DNA of 64,000 nucleotides from Methanospirillum hungatei (GCF_019263745.1 NZ_CP077107.1:1302001-1366000), one strand, 5' to 3'; counted from the stretch's first letter, positions 9,414 to 18,468 are shown. A program made the numbers and translations. The notes: generated from the sequence alone by a model not told the origin.

Positions 9414-10889
9414 TTAGGAATACCAATTGAGGTACTCCTCAAAATGGTGAATATGACAACTGACCGGAAAGGGAATACCAATTGTTGAGATAATGGCCTC
9501 ACCCCGGTCAAGCGTCTGAATTTCGGTATCCAGAATTCTGAGATCATGTTTCGCAGATGAAGCGATAATCTCACGATCCTGGCGATCAGCAAGCCCCATT
9601 ACAATAAGAGTGTTCATCTGGGCTAATACCCGTTGATCAATATTTTTTGGTTGTTGGGTAATTACACCTATCCCAACACCAAATTTACGCCCTTCCATTG
9701 CTATCTCACGAAATATTCCAGTCTTTTCAGATCGCTGAGAAAGAACACGTTGAGCTTCTTCAATTGAAATGAGAATATTCCCATTTGTTTGCGATAAACC
9801 TTCATTTATAAACCGGTTTTGCCGGTCTTTAAAAATAGACCGGGATATCGCTGAGAGAACAAACAATTCAGCAGCATCACTCATCCCAGGAATGTCAATC
9901 AAGACAACTTTGTTCTCGTCAAGAGCAGAGATAATCTCCGGAAATGATGATTCTGTTTTATTGACAAAACCAGACGTGAGATCTAGAAGAGTTCTTATCT
10001 GTCGCTGAACCAGACGCAGTGCATCAGGTGACGCAGACCTGACTCGTTGAGCTATATCCTGATGATTTCCGATGTATGCTGTCGTCCGAAGATGAGATGG
10101 AAGTGATTCGACATCATCATGTATAAAAAAATCAAGAATCTCGTCGGTTTTAAATGGCATCAGAAGATGGATGACTTCATATTGATCGTGCGAAAGGTCA
10201 AAAATCAGACCCAGATCTGCTATGGAGAGATCAGAATGTGATATCTTCAACGGTTTTAATCCATGCATTCTGGCAAATGACTCATCCCGGATAGTAAAAA
10301 CAGAAAGTCCTACATGAGCCAGAGGGTGGTGGACAAGTCCGCAAGCATGAGGATCTCCTGGTTGTCCGGTTGCATATTCCCCATGAGGATCGGTAAGGAG
10401 AATCCCGGCTTTTCTCGTAACGATAGCCGATGCACACAACACTTTCATGAGATTGCTTTTTCCCATCCCGGTCGTTGCAAAAATCCCCAAATGCTGATTT
10501 AATACAGAAGGAGGAATTCCAACAGGGATCTCAGAAATCAACCGGTTCCCACTCATCATACATCCCATTTCAAGATCTCCCATGAACATATTAAGAAGAG
10601 AGATTTCTTCTGTATCCATCCCGCGAACCGGAGAATGTAGTGGAGGGATTGTCCGGGGCTTTCGAAAGATGTTATCTGATCCGATACAACCAATAGGAAA
10701 TCCAGTGACCAGGACTCCTCCGGATTCATATTCATGATGCATGCCGGTGACTCGTGTAAAATACCTGATGCTTTTTTTCTCATCTGATACGACAACCAGT
10801 TCCCCAACAGCAGTCATGCTCTCCGACGGAACAATCCACCGATACGTCAGAACATCTGTCCCGGTCAGTTGGTTATACCTATCCTCCAT
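9414..10889 (-). CDS. HerA/FtsK-like ATPase with DUF87 domain
   Basis: 491 residues. After an N-terminal beta domain (HAS-barrel-like, about residues 1-100) comes a P-loop NTPase of the HerA group: Walker A GIFATTGMGKSN near residue 134, DPHGEYATG near 165, Walker B KVVLIDIPG near 330, and the ISIEEAQRVLS segment near 373. HerA proteins form hexameric DNA translocases, usually with the nuclease NurA and Mre11-Rad50 in end resection. None of those partners is nearby, so this is an orphan member. No clear Shine-Dalgarno site is seen before the ATG. Confidence 0.88.
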   Translation of the reverse strand: MEDRYNQLTGTDVLTYRWIVPSESMTAVGELVVVSDEKKSIRYFTRVTGMHHEYESGGVLVTGFPIGCIGSDNIFRKPRTIPPLHSPVRGMDTEEISLLNMFMGDLEMGCMMSGNRLISEIPVGIPPSVLNQHLGIFATTGMGKSNLMKVLCASAIVTRKAGILLTDPHGEYATGQPGDPHACGLVHHPLAHVGLSVFTIRDESFARMHGLKPLKISHSDLSIADLGLIFDLSHDQYEVIHLLMPFKTDEILDFFIHDDVESLPSHLRTTAYIGNHQDIAQRVRSASPDALRLVQRQIRTLLDLTSGFVNKTESSFPEIISALDENKVVLIDIPGMSDAAELFVLSAISRSIFKDRQNRFINEGLSQTNGNILISIEEAQRVLSQRSEKTGIFREIAMEGRKFGVGIGVITQQPKNIDQRVLAQMNTLIVMGLADRQDREIIASSAKHDLRILDTEIQTLDRGEAIISTIGIPFPVSCHIHHFEEYLNWYS

Positions 10890-10992
10890 AGTATGATAGG
10901 TGTATCAATCCGGATGTAATAATAATTGAACGATACGTATACCCATCCTTGGTATTTGATAAAACTGAGTAAAAACAGGAAGCGAAGACTAC

Positions 10993-11907
10993 TTGAACCA
11001 TGAAACTGTACAAAATTACATGCAAAATCTGTGTATCAAAATTGCGGGGCATATTCTTTTTCTTGCAGTGATTTCTTTGGTTTTAATATCCAGTGCATAT
11101 GCTGCTCTTGTCCCCTGTGGAGACAGTTCTTATGATCCTGGGAAGCAAGCCTGTTGTCAGGGAACGGTCTATGATGACAAATCAAAAATTGTCCCCTGCG
11201 GTGACAGTTGCTATGATCCAAGTACACAATCGTGTTGTAGAGGTCAGGTATATGACGGGCTTATGTGGGGAGAATGCAAAGGAGTCTGTTTTAATAAAGA
11301 AAAGCAGGTCTGTTGTGAAGGATACCCAGTAAATGGCAGCAGATGTTTGTCAACCTGCCATGGTGTACAGTTTAATCCCGATACTCAGTCGTGTTGTAAT
11401 GGTCAGATACTTGACGGCAGGTTCTGGCGAGCCTGTGGAGACGAATGTTATGATTCATCAACCCAGTCATGTTGTAATAATAAAACCTACGAAGGTGCGA
11501 ACTGGAAAGAATGTGGTAATGCCTGTTATGATTCTGAAATCCAGTTTTGCTCACAAAATAAAGTATATGATGGAAAGGGTGTGATGTTTTGTGGAGGAAA
11601 AACGTTTGATCCTAAAAGCCAGTCATGTTGCAATGGGATAGTGTATGATGGATTTGGATACCAGCCATGTGGAGATACCTGTTTTAATCCAAAGGTCCAA
11701 ACCTGCTGCCAGGAACAGGTTTATGATGGAACCGGATATCAGCCATGTGGAGATGGATGTTATAACCCGAAAACCCAATCATGCTGTCAAAAGCAGGTAT
11801 TTGATGGGATAGGCTATCAAAAATGCGGGGATACCTGCTATAATCCAAAAACACAGACCTGTTGCCGGGGTGCTGTACTCGAAGGTAAGCAGGACTGCCA
11901 GTATTGA
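10993..11907 (+). CDS. Secreted Cys-rich protein with ten galaxin-type repeats
   Basis: 304 residues. A hydrophobic stretch (about residues 17-36) ends in SSAYA, a likely signal peptide cleavage site. The rest is ten tandem units of about 26 residues with the pattern CGD-x-CY(D/N)P-x-x-Q-x-CC-x-x-x-V(Y/F)DG-x-x-Y. Most units hold four Cys including a CC pair, so many disulfides are expected outside the cell. This is the pattern of galaxin, a coral skeleton protein. The role here is unknown; surface or cell-cell structure is inference. The TTG at 10993 has AGGAAG about 9 bases upstream; an ATG at 11020 is the alternative. Confidence 0.85.
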   Translation: MNHETVQNYMQNLCIKIAGHILFLAVISLVLISSAYAALVPCGDSSYDPGKQACCQGTVYDDKSKIVPCGDSCYDPSTQSCCRGQVYDGLMWGECKGVCFNKEKQVCCEGYPVNGSRCLSTCHGVQFNPDTQSCCNGQILDGRFWRACGDECYDSSTQSCCNNKTYEGANWKECGNACYDSEIQFCSQNKVYDGKGVMFCGGKTFDPKSQSCCNGIVYDGFGYQPCGDTCFNPKVQTCCQEQVYDGTGYQPCGDGCYNPKTQSCCQKQVFDGIGYQKCGDTCYNPKTQTCCRGAVLEGKQDCQY

Positions 11908-11935
11908 TCAACCAGCAATCAATCCAAAACCAGAT

Positions 11936-11951
11936 TCATTATTTTTTTTTA
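11936..11951 (+). terminator. Oligo-T terminator after the galaxin-like gene
   Basis: Nine T in a row about 35 bases after the stop codon, typical of archaeal intrinsic termination. No hairpin precedes it. Confidence 0.5.
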
Positions 11952-12060
11952 TAAAAATCCCACCCAAGGTGTGGAACTATCTAATCCATTTTTATACCAC
12001 AGGCGTATGGAATCGTTTCTCTTATTGCATCATGACACCAACCATATAACAGGTGATTTT

Positions 12061-12243
12061 ATGTCAAAACGGGCGGTAGATGCCGTATTTCAGGGACTAT
12101 ACCTGCTAACTGATGTCAGAGGCATACTTCGGGACACCGTCCCGCACCATCGATTATCAGCGGAGCAAAAAACAGAAGCAGAAAAAATTCTTGGGAAGTT
12201 GGAGAAACAAGTTGCAATATTAAAGGAGGAACTCCTCTTATGA
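12061..12243 (+). CDS. 60-residue helical protein coupled to SepCysS
   Basis: A small protein beginning MSKRAVDAVFQGLYLL and ending in an amphipathic helix (about residues 34-58). AGGTGAT just before the ATG at 12061 is a good ribosome-binding site; the frame is open further up to 11971, but those starts lack one. Its stop overlaps the pscS start (ATGA), so the two are made together. It could be a free-standing version of the short N-terminal segment or the SepCysE-type adaptor that tethers SepCysS to SepRS and tRNA in other methanogens. That link is inference from position and helical content. Confidence 0.75.
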   Translation: MSKRAVDAVFQGLYLLTDVRGILRDTVPHHRLSAEQKTEAEKILGKLEKQVAILKEELLL

Positions 12244-13412
12244 ACTGCGGTGAAGGTATTGACACCAGACAGATTGACGAGCTTTTCATCAATCTTGATC
12301 CCATTCAGGCAGGTGGTCGGCTTACCACCGATGCGATGAAAGCAGTCCTCGCATATGGAGATGGATATTCAGTCTGTGATCATTGTACAAAACCGTTCAG
12401 ACTTGATCATATCTCAAAGCCACCCCTTGCTGAATTTCACAAAGATCTGGCTACATTTCTCAATATGGACACCGCACGTCTTGTCCCAGGAGCTCGACGA
12501 GGTTTTCAGGCGGTTGCAGACGCATTGGTAAAACCTGATGATCCAGTTCTTTTAACTGCATATTCTCACTATACAGAGTTTCTTTCAGTAGAGCAGGCAC
12601 GAGCTCAACCGTTTGAGATACCTGCAAATGACTCGCATATTATAACCCCCGATGCTGCAGCTTCCAGGATAGAAGAGGTAATAAAAACAACAGGGAAGAC
12701 TCCTGCCTTAATGTTTGTTGAACAAGTTGACTATCAGTACGGGAATCAACACCCGGTTAAGGATCTCATAAAAGTTGCTCATCAATATGATATCCCCGTT
12801 CTCTGTAACGGAGCATATACAATTGGAATTATGGAAGTAGATGGGAAAGAACTGGGTGCGGATTTTCTGGTAGGATCAGGCCATAAAAGTATGGCAGCCC
12901 CTGCACCATCAGGAGTGCTTGCAACTACCAATGAATGGGCAGAAACTGTCCTCAGAACAACCGGAGTAAAAGGTGATCTCACCGGCAGAACATTCGGAGT
13001 CAAAGAAGTGGAGATGATGGGATGCACCCTGATGGGTGTGACCTCTGTTGGAATGATGGCCTCTTTCCCTCATGTAAAGAAACGAGTGAAGGAATTTGAT
13101 GCCCAGGTCAGGTACGGTAATATGATTGTTGATGCACTCCTGACAATAGATGGAACACAAGTTCAGAGTGAATACCCTCGGAGGCATACTCTGACCAGAA
13201 TGAATACCACCGATTCATTTGATAAAGTAGCAAAAAAACATAAAAAGAAAGGATTCTTCCTGACAAGTGCACTTCGGGAACGGGGGATAACCGGCATTCT
13301 TGCAGGTTCAACCAGAGTCTGGAAATTCAATAGTTATGGCATAACAAAGGAACAGGCATCGTATGTTGCTGATGCATTTGTCGAGATTGCAAAAGCTGAA
13401 GGAATTGCCTGA
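12240..13412 (+). CDS. pscS: O-phospho-L-seryl-tRNA:Cys-tRNA synthase (SepCysS)
   Basis: PLP enzyme that converts Sep-tRNA(Cys) to Cys-tRNA(Cys), the second step of tRNA-dependent cysteine synthesis in methanogens. 390 residues, full family length. The PLP-binding lysine lies in GSGHKSMAAPAPSG (near residue 210). The redox and sulfur-handling cysteines are present: a CxxC at residues 46 and 49 (SVCDHC) and a later Cys in MMGCTLMG. The start overlaps the small upstream gene by ATGA. The sulfur-insertion enzyme ThiI is encoded convergently just downstream. Confidence 0.96.
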   Translation: MNCGEGIDTRQIDELFINLDPIQAGGRLTTDAMKAVLAYGDGYSVCDHCTKPFRLDHISKPPLAEFHKDLATFLNMDTARLVPGARRGFQAVADALVKPDDPVLLTAYSHYTEFLSVEQARAQPFEIPANDSHIITPDAAASRIEEVIKTTGKTPALMFVEQVDYQYGNQHPVKDLIKVAHQYDIPVLCNGAYTIGIMEVDGKELGADFLVGSGHKSMAAPAPSGVLATTNEWAETVLRTTGVKGDLTGRTFGVKEVEMMGCTLMGVTSVGMMASFPHVKKRVKEFDAQVRYGNMIVDALLTIDGTQVQSEYPRRHTLTRMNTTDSFDKVAKKHKKKGFFLTSALRERGITGILAGSTRVWKFNSYGITKEQASYVADAFVEIAKAEGIA

Positions 13413-13446
13413 ACATTACATTTTTCAAACGAAAAAATAACCTGCT

Positions 13447-14619
13447 TCATAACTTTATTTTTGTTATCGTAGCCTGACTCAGTATATCGCTGATAACTGC
13501 CTTCATTGATACCTGGGCAAGAGATGCCTCTATTTGAGCAGTGTCAGACTTTGTCACCGGGCGGGGAGGCAGAGCATGGCAGGATGTGTCTCCAGGCTCT
13601 GAAGAAAATGATCCTATCTTTCGTGCCAGGGAGATAATCTCCTCTTTATCATACCCGATGAGTGGCCGGTAGATGGGAATCCCTATGCCGGTAGAGATAG
13701 AAGCAAGGTTGTGAAGTGTCTGTGTTGCAACCTGCCCCAGGTTATCTCCAGTTACAATACCATCACAGCCGGTATCTCTCGCATACTGCTCAGCAAGGAG
13801 CAGCATTGCCCGCTTGCATATAACACACCGAAGTTTTGCTTCAGAAAGATCCATTAATGCCTGATAAAGTGGTTCAGCAGGAACGGTAACCAGCCGTAAT
13901 TCAAGACCAGGTACCCAACGTGAGAGGGCTGAGAGATTGTTCAACATATTTTTTGGAATATCAGTCCCACCAAACTTCCCAGGAGCAATGTGGAGAAAAA
14001 CCATTCTGACACCTCTGCGCATCATGAGCCATGCAGCAACAGGTGAATCTATTCCTGCAGAGATGAGAGAGACCGCTTTTCCCTGTGTCCCATAAGGAAG
14101 ACCACCAGGTCCTGGAATCCTGGTATCATATACCATTCCTCCTTCTTTGCGGGCCTCAATAAAGATCTCATATTCCGGTGTGGTCAGATCCACTTTCAGG
14201 TCTGGAATGGCAGTAATGATTCGGGAGCCTGCTTCTGCAGCAAGTTCCTGACTGGAAAATCCATCAACTCCCTCCCTCCGTGCCCGTACTGCAAATTTTG
14301 TATGAGGAACGAGATGGGATCTGGCAACCTTCAACGCAGCATCGCAGAGATCATCCATGCTGTTTCCGCAGATAGTAACCGGAGAAATATCTATGAGGCC
14401 AAAAATTCTGGAGAGCAGGAGAACAAGATCTTCAGATGACTCAGCATTCACAAGAATCCTGCTCCGGGTGATAGTAATCGATCCGTCCACATTACTCGCT
14501 TTAAGAGCTGACCGAATATTGTCACGTAATCTGTTTAAAAACTCCCTGCGCACCGGTTCGCTCTTTAAAAATATTTCTCCAAACCGGACCATCACTACCT
14601 TGCGGGTATCCTGCTCCAT
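13447..14619 (-). CDS. thiI: tRNA 4-thiouridine synthetase ThiI
   Basis: Adds sulfur to U8 of tRNA (and may act in thiamine thiazole synthesis). 390 residues: a ferredoxin-like/THUMP N-terminus (about 1-165) and a PP-loop adenylation domain with SAGIDSP near residue 187. There is no C-terminal rhodanese domain as in E. coli; instead a CVICKRAM CxxC pair (near residue 265) is present, as described for methanogen ThiI. It lies tail to tail with pscS, 34 bases away, so both sulfur-tRNA functions sit side by side. Confidence 0.94.
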   Translation of the reverse strand: MEQDTRKVVMVRFGEIFLKSEPVRREFLNRLRDNIRSALKASNVDGSITITRSRILVNAESSEDLVLLLSRIFGLIDISPVTICGNSMDDLCDAALKVARSHLVPHTKFAVRARREGVDGFSSQELAAEAGSRIITAIPDLKVDLTTPEYEIFIEARKEGGMVYDTRIPGPGGLPYGTQGKAVSLISAGIDSPVAAWLMMRRGVRMVFLHIAPGKFGGTDIPKNMLNNLSALSRWVPGLELRLVTVPAEPLYQALMDLSEAKLRCVICKRAMLLLAEQYARDTGCDGIVTGDNLGQVATQTLHNLASISTGIGIPIYRPLIGYDKEEIISLARKIGSFSSEPGDTSCHALPPRPVTKSDTAQIEASLAQVSMKAVISDILSQATITKIKL

Positions 14620-14733
14620 CTTGTCAGTACTTTAGGTTCTGTCCAAAAATGCCTGTTGTCAGGGGATGACTCTGATCAGAATGTGTTGTGCAGCCGACAA
14701 ACTCTTATGCTGATCAAATCACAGGTGTATGTA

Positions 14734-15372
14734 ATGGCTCCACGCAAAAAGAAAGACTCGGCATCAGCGCAGGAAGAAGCTCCCATGAAGCTCTTCTATA
14801 TCTTTTACAGTCAGGAGCGATGGGATAACTGGATTAACTCCCTGCGTGAGGCTGATTTCGAAGGTGGCGATGATGACGAGATGCCTGAAGGATACCAGAT
14901 GTTGAATGGATTTAATCAGGATATTTGTATTGAAGTATTGAAAATTATCAAACTCTATCAGAATAACCGGTTCTCTAAGGATGAGTCTATGACAAAACTC
15001 ATCGAGGTAGAGGGGATCATTATGGAACAGGAGGTTGATGAGGATATGATTGAACTCATAGCCCCCATGCACTTCCAGTTACTTGTCCTGTTTGCATCTG
15101 CCAAGAAATTCCTTGAGGGTGGTTTTGAAGAGGATATCAAGGCACTTGTCAAAAAAGGGAGGGGTATCGATGAGGAGAACACCGAGGAACTACTTGCCGT
15201 TGCAGCTGATATCGGTGCAAACGTTATAAACGGTAAATCATGTTGTGGCAGATACATCAAAGATTCAGAAGATATGGGAGTCTTTGATGAGTGGCTTATA
15301 CAGATTGAAACCATCAATGAAGCAATGGGTACCCTGAAGAACTTTGATGAGGAAGCAGGCGAAGTTTCGTGA
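14734..15372 (+). CDS. DUF2150 family archaeal protein
   Basis: 212 residues, acidic, with a short Lys-rich N-terminus followed by KLFYIFYSQERWDNW, typical of the archaeal DUF2150 family. No signal peptide or membrane helix. The centre holds EVEGIIMEQEVDED and a GKSCCGRYIKD stretch with a Cys pair. Function unknown. I chose the ATG at 14734 because AGGTG lies 6 bases upstream; the frame is open to 14656 but without a ribosome-binding site. Its stop overlaps the next start by GTGA, so the pair is one operon. Confidence 0.87.
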   Translation: MAPRKKKDSASAQEEAPMKLFYIFYSQERWDNWINSLREADFEGGDDDEMPEGYQMLNGFNQDICIEVLKIIKLYQNNRFSKDESMTKLIEVEGIIMEQEVDEDMIELIAPMHFQLLVLFASAKKFLEGGFEEDIKALVKKGRGIDEENTEELLAVAADIGANVINGKSCCGRYIKDSEDMGVFDEWLIQIETINEAMGTLKNFDEEAGEVS

Positions 15373-15842
15373 TTGCGTCCCGTGCACGACTTCGTTATCA
15401 TCGTCAGATTGGAAAATTAATCGGATATCGCTTACCTGAGGGTGCATTTCATGGTGCAACCCTCGAAGCCCTCCTTTCAATTCCCTATGACTCATTTGAT
15501 AGATCAACAAGGGAACAGATAATCACTTTCATCAAGAGTTTTCTCTCATGCAAATGCCAGGACAATCCCTTTTGTGGATGCCCGGAAAGGAAATTTGTCA
15601 GAGAAATTATTGAACTTCGGGAATCCGGCCTTGATCATGTGCAAATAAGTCAGTACCTTCGGGACGAGTTTGGTATTGAGATTTATGCCGCAGATATCCT
15701 GAGTTATCTTGAGGAAGCAGTACATTTATTAGAAGCAATTCAGGATGTTGCAGATCAGTTTCAGGTTCCAAAAATGCAGGAACTTGTTGAGCTTCATATT
15801 CATGCCATTGAAAAAGGAACTCCAGTTATTGTTGACTCTTAA
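15369..15842 (+). CDS. Cys-rich archaeal conserved protein
   Basis: 157 residues with a GTG start overlapping the DUF2150 stop. The middle has a compact cysteine cluster CKCQDNPFCGCPERK (four Cys in 11 residues, about 58-68), a likely metal site, followed by a helical part (SQYLRDEFGIEIYAADILSYLE) that looks like a small helix-turn-helix. From memory it resembles DUF5814, but I cannot verify that. A strong hairpin terminator follows. Confidence 0.78.
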   Translation: MIASRARLRYHRQIGKLIGYRLPEGAFHGATLEALLSIPYDSFDRSTREQIITFIKSFLSCKCQDNPFCGCPERKFVREIIELRESGLDHVQISQYLRDEFGIEIYAADILSYLEEAVHLLEAIQDVADQFQVPKMQELVELHIHAIEKGTPVIVDS

Positions 15843-15926
15843 GGTCAATTTTTCATTTTGTGAAAATTTTTTAGAGACTCTTTCGGTCCGTAAGAGACGT
15901 ACATAACAAAGAGCACCCATAAAAAA

Positions 15927-15955
15927 GAAAGCCGGAGGTCCGGCCTTTTTTATTT
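15927..15955. terminator. Hairpin terminator between convergent genes
   Basis: GCCGG-AGGT-CCGGC forms a short GC-rich hairpin, with A-rich sequence before it and a T-run after it. It can therefore serve the + strand DUF2150 pair and, read the other way, the - strand lipoprotein gene. Confidence 0.7.
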
Positions 15956-15960
15956 GAATG

Positions 15961-16395
15961 TTACTCTACAAGAATTGCCAGAGAATAGGTCGTTTCATTG
16001 CCAACGGTTTCTTCCCATGGCTGCTTGTAGATACCATCGAAGGTTTGGTTTCCGACTGCAATAGCTTCAATGTACCATTCATGAACGCCCCCAACGCCCA
16101 CCATACCTTCAGCTGCTGCATCCTGAACATATGTCTCGTTCAGAAGTGCAAGCCCATCAGAGAGAGTTACATTCCATGAATAGCCAGTTGTGGGGTTCTC
16201 CGGAAGTTGAACAAATGCAACCTGATTCATGGTCATATTTAGTTCAGTTGTGTTCACATCTGCAGTGACGTTGTACGCCGGCGTGACTATTGCCTCATCA
16301 ACTACTTCAGATACTGTCTGTTCTTCTGCAATACACCCCGGGATCAGCAGAATCGCTGAAACCAGTAAGAGAAGGAACGTTACAATCCGATCCAT
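15961..16395 (-). CDS. Chagasin-like (inhibitor family I42) lipoprotein
   Basis: 144 residues. The signal peptide ends in a lipobox-like IPGC (Cys about residue 21), so it should be membrane-anchored outside the cell. The mature domain carries all three binding loops of chagasin-type cysteine peptidase inhibitors: NPTTGYSW, GVGGVHEW and KQPW. Family members block papain-like (C1) proteases by inserting these loops in the active site. The target here is unknown, since no C1 peptidase gene is in the window. A diverged tandem copy lies just upstream on the same strand. Confidence 0.86.
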   Translation of the reverse strand: MDRIVTFLLLLVSAILLIPGCIAEEQTVSEVVDEAIVTPAYNVTADVNTTELNMTMNQVAFVQLPENPTTGYSWNVTLSDGLALLNETYVQDAAAEGMVGVGGVHEWYIEAIAVGNQTFDGIYKQPWEETVGNETTYSLAILVE

Positions 16396-16508
16396 ATCAG
16401 ATCAGGTTATCTTACTACCCCAATAAGATGGTGGTATACTCGAATTATTAAAAAAAACACGAAACAAAAACAAAAAGAATTGCCGGTCGAACCGACAATG
16501 AATGAAAT

Positions 16509-17006
16509 TTACTCTACGAGGATGTTAAGAGTGTATTCGCTGCCAGTCTCTTCTGAATCTGCCTTCTGCTCTACACCAGAGAAAGCCTGTTCTCCGGCTG
16601 CAGCTGCTTCAACAAACCACTGGTGGAAAGCGCCGACTGTGCCCTCTACTGCATCGATGTGGGTGTCGTTTACAATGGTGAGACCTTCAGATGCGGTTAC
16701 ATTCCACTCAAAGTCGGTGGTTTCTGGGAGCTCGATCATGACAACCTGACCAACAGTCATGTTGATGTCAGTGGTGTTCACGTCTGCAGTGACATTGTAT
16801 GCAAAGATTTCCTCGGTGATCTCTTCGGTCACTTCTTCAACGACCTCTTCACCTGGAAGCTGTGCTGCAACTGCTTCTTCAACAACTTCTTCTAATACAG
16901 CGCCTTCAGGGAGAACTTCAGGTGCTACCTGTTCTTCTGCAATACACCCCGGTACCAGCAGGACTGCTGAAACCAGTAAGAGAAGGAACGTTACAATCCG
17001 ATCCAT
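16509..17006 (-). CDS. Diverged chagasin-like lipoprotein, paralogue of the next gene
   Basis: 165 residues. The first about 25 residues are almost the same as in the gene at 15961 (MDRIVTFLLLLVSA, lipobox VPGC), and the DNA is also nearly identical there. An acidic Glu/Val-rich linker (about residues 25-68) has been added. In the mature domain the inhibitor loops are eroded: NPTTGYSW has become ETTDFEW, the GVGG loop is GTVGAFHQW, and the RPW-type loop is lost. It keeps the fold but probably not the usual protease contacts. Confidence 0.8.
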   Translation of the reverse strand: MDRIVTFLLLLVSAVLLVPGCIAEEQVAPEVLPEGAVLEEVVEEAVAAQLPGEEVVEEVTEEITEEIFAYNVTADVNTTDINMTVGQVVMIELPETTDFEWNVTASEGLTIVNDTHIDAVEGTVGAFHQWFVEAAAAGEQAFSGVEQKADSEETGSEYTLNILVE

Positions 17007-17161
17007 GTCTCTTTAGGTTACCTCAATAGGGTAATAAGTTAATGGTCCATTTGCAGCAAATTCAGAGGAAAAAGATCTAAGAATCCACGATAACAGTTTT
17101 GCTTAAAGCATTTGTGGAGAATCACATTGCGCGTATCTCAAAATCCTAAAATCGTAATGAA

Positions 17162-17968
17162 TTAGGGGACAATTCCCTTTCCTTTGTAAAAAGTATAACT
17201 AAACGTCCCATCATCTAAAGCCGAGCGAGAGAGATCTGCTATGCCTTTATTCCATTCTTCTGCTGTGAGAAGACCTGCCGCAATTGCTGGTTCGCGGACA
17301 CCCTCAATCATTGCTATGAATGTATTTTTTGTAAAACCAGTTACCATCTCAGGCCTTCCAGCATCAGCATACACAAGACGGGGAGACACAGTTACATGAT
17401 TGAGACCCGATGACACAAGTATTGGATAGAGTTTTCTGCCAATACAGGCATCTCCTCCAGCTCGCTCCTGAAGGATGACCTGACATTGAATCGTTAAAAG
17501 TGCCTTTTCAGATTCAGGATGAAAACAGACTGAACCATGATCTCCTTCAATCGCAGTAATGGTGCCTCCAGGTTTTACCATCTGCATCACTTTTCTGATT
17601 GCCCCTACAGGATCTGCCAGGTGTTCAAGAACAAAGCAGAACACGGCATGATCAAAGAGACCGAGTGATATATTCGGGCTGAGAATATCGACCTGTTGAA
17701 AGATAACATTAGATAGCCCCATTCCATGGATCCTTGTTCTGGCAGAGTCCAAAGATTTTGTTGAGATATCAACCGAAACAAAATCACAGGATGGATTTAG
17801 TGTTGCCAGAATACCTGTTTGAGCACCAGTTCCACATCCTGCTTCAAGTATCCGGCTGTTTTTTGGAAAAACTGAGTCATGATGTATAAGATGAGTCAGA
17901 GTACCAGCCTGATCGGCCAGACGTTGAGCTTCACGGTCTGAATACCCATGAACATATGATTGTGACAT
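17162..17968 (-). CDS. SAM-dependent class I methyltransferase
   Basis: 268 residues. The SAM-binding motif I is ILEAGCGTGAQT near residue 41, followed by the acidic motif FVSVDIS and motif IV/post-II FCFVLEHLADP. A ubiE/Methyltransf_11-type fold with an extra C-terminal helical part. The substrate cannot be told. It follows the RsbW-like gene on the same strand with a 62-base gap, so it may share the transcript but need not share its function. Confidence 0.88.
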   Translation of the reverse strand: MSQSYVHGYSDREAQRLADQAGTLTHLIHHDSVFPKNSRILEAGCGTGAQTGILATLNPSCDFVSVDISTKSLDSARTRIHGMGLSNVIFQQVDILSPNISLGLFDHAVFCFVLEHLADPVGAIRKVMQMVKPGGTITAIEGDHGSVCFHPESEKALLTIQCQVILQERAGGDACIGRKLYPILVSSGLNHVTVSPRLVYADAGRPEMVTGFTKNTFIAMIEGVREPAIAAGLLTAEEWNKGIADLSRSALDDGTFSYTFYKGKGIVP

Positions 17969-18030
17969 GTGTTCTTTTACATTTCATGTAGAGGTTGAGA
18001 TTGTTTCCGCTAGAAATTGAAAGAATAATA

Positions 18031-18444
18031 TTAATGAGCCCGGTTTTTTTTCATAATCAGACAATTTCCGGACTCTGTCTGTTTATACGTAACCTCATCC
18101 ATGAGAGATCGTATCAAGTGCACTCCAAGGCCTCCAATACGGCGCTCATCAATACCTGCCTCTGTGTCAGGAGTGGGAAGTGTAAGTGGATTAAAGAATG
18201 GTGCTTCATCACGGATGCAAAGCACAACCTGATGAGCAGAGATGATGCAACGAATTTCAATGAGTCCGGGACCTCCTTTATACCCGTGATTCATAATATT
18301 TACAACGGCTTCTTCAGCAGCAAGTTGCATCGCGTTTTCCACATCCGGGGGAGAATTTTCTGCTTCCAGTATTTCAGAGAGAAAATCAGCTAATTGGGTT
18401 ACGGCATGTTCAGGATCTGTCAGGTTAATCTGGTATGTTGCCAT
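18031..18444 (-). CDS. RsbW/SpoIIAB-like ATP-binding anti-sigma-type kinase
   Basis: 137 residues, a lone GHKL ATPase domain. The N-box is AAEEAVVNIMNHGY, the G1 region is RDEAPFFNP, and the G2 region is IGGLGVHLIRSLMDEVTY, all as in serine kinases of partner-switching systems. In bacteria such a protein phosphorylates a STAS protein and sequesters a sigma factor. Archaea have no sigma-70, so the output partner must differ. It lies 24 bases downstream of a STAS gene on the same strand. Confidence 0.9.
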   Translation of the reverse strand: MATYQINLTDPEHAVTQLADFLSEILEAENSPPDVENAMQLAAEEAVVNIMNHGYKGGPGLIEIRCIISAHQVVLCIRDEAPFFNPLTLPTPDTEAGIDERRIGGLGVHLIRSLMDEVTYKQTESGNCLIMKKNRAH

Positions 18445-18468
18445 TCATATCAAACAGATAGAAACGCA

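Noticed and set aside
11100-11900. CRISPR-like array
   Set aside because: The regular repetition of about 80 bases codes for the Cys-rich protein repeats and varies as codons do; there are no constant repeats with unique spacers.
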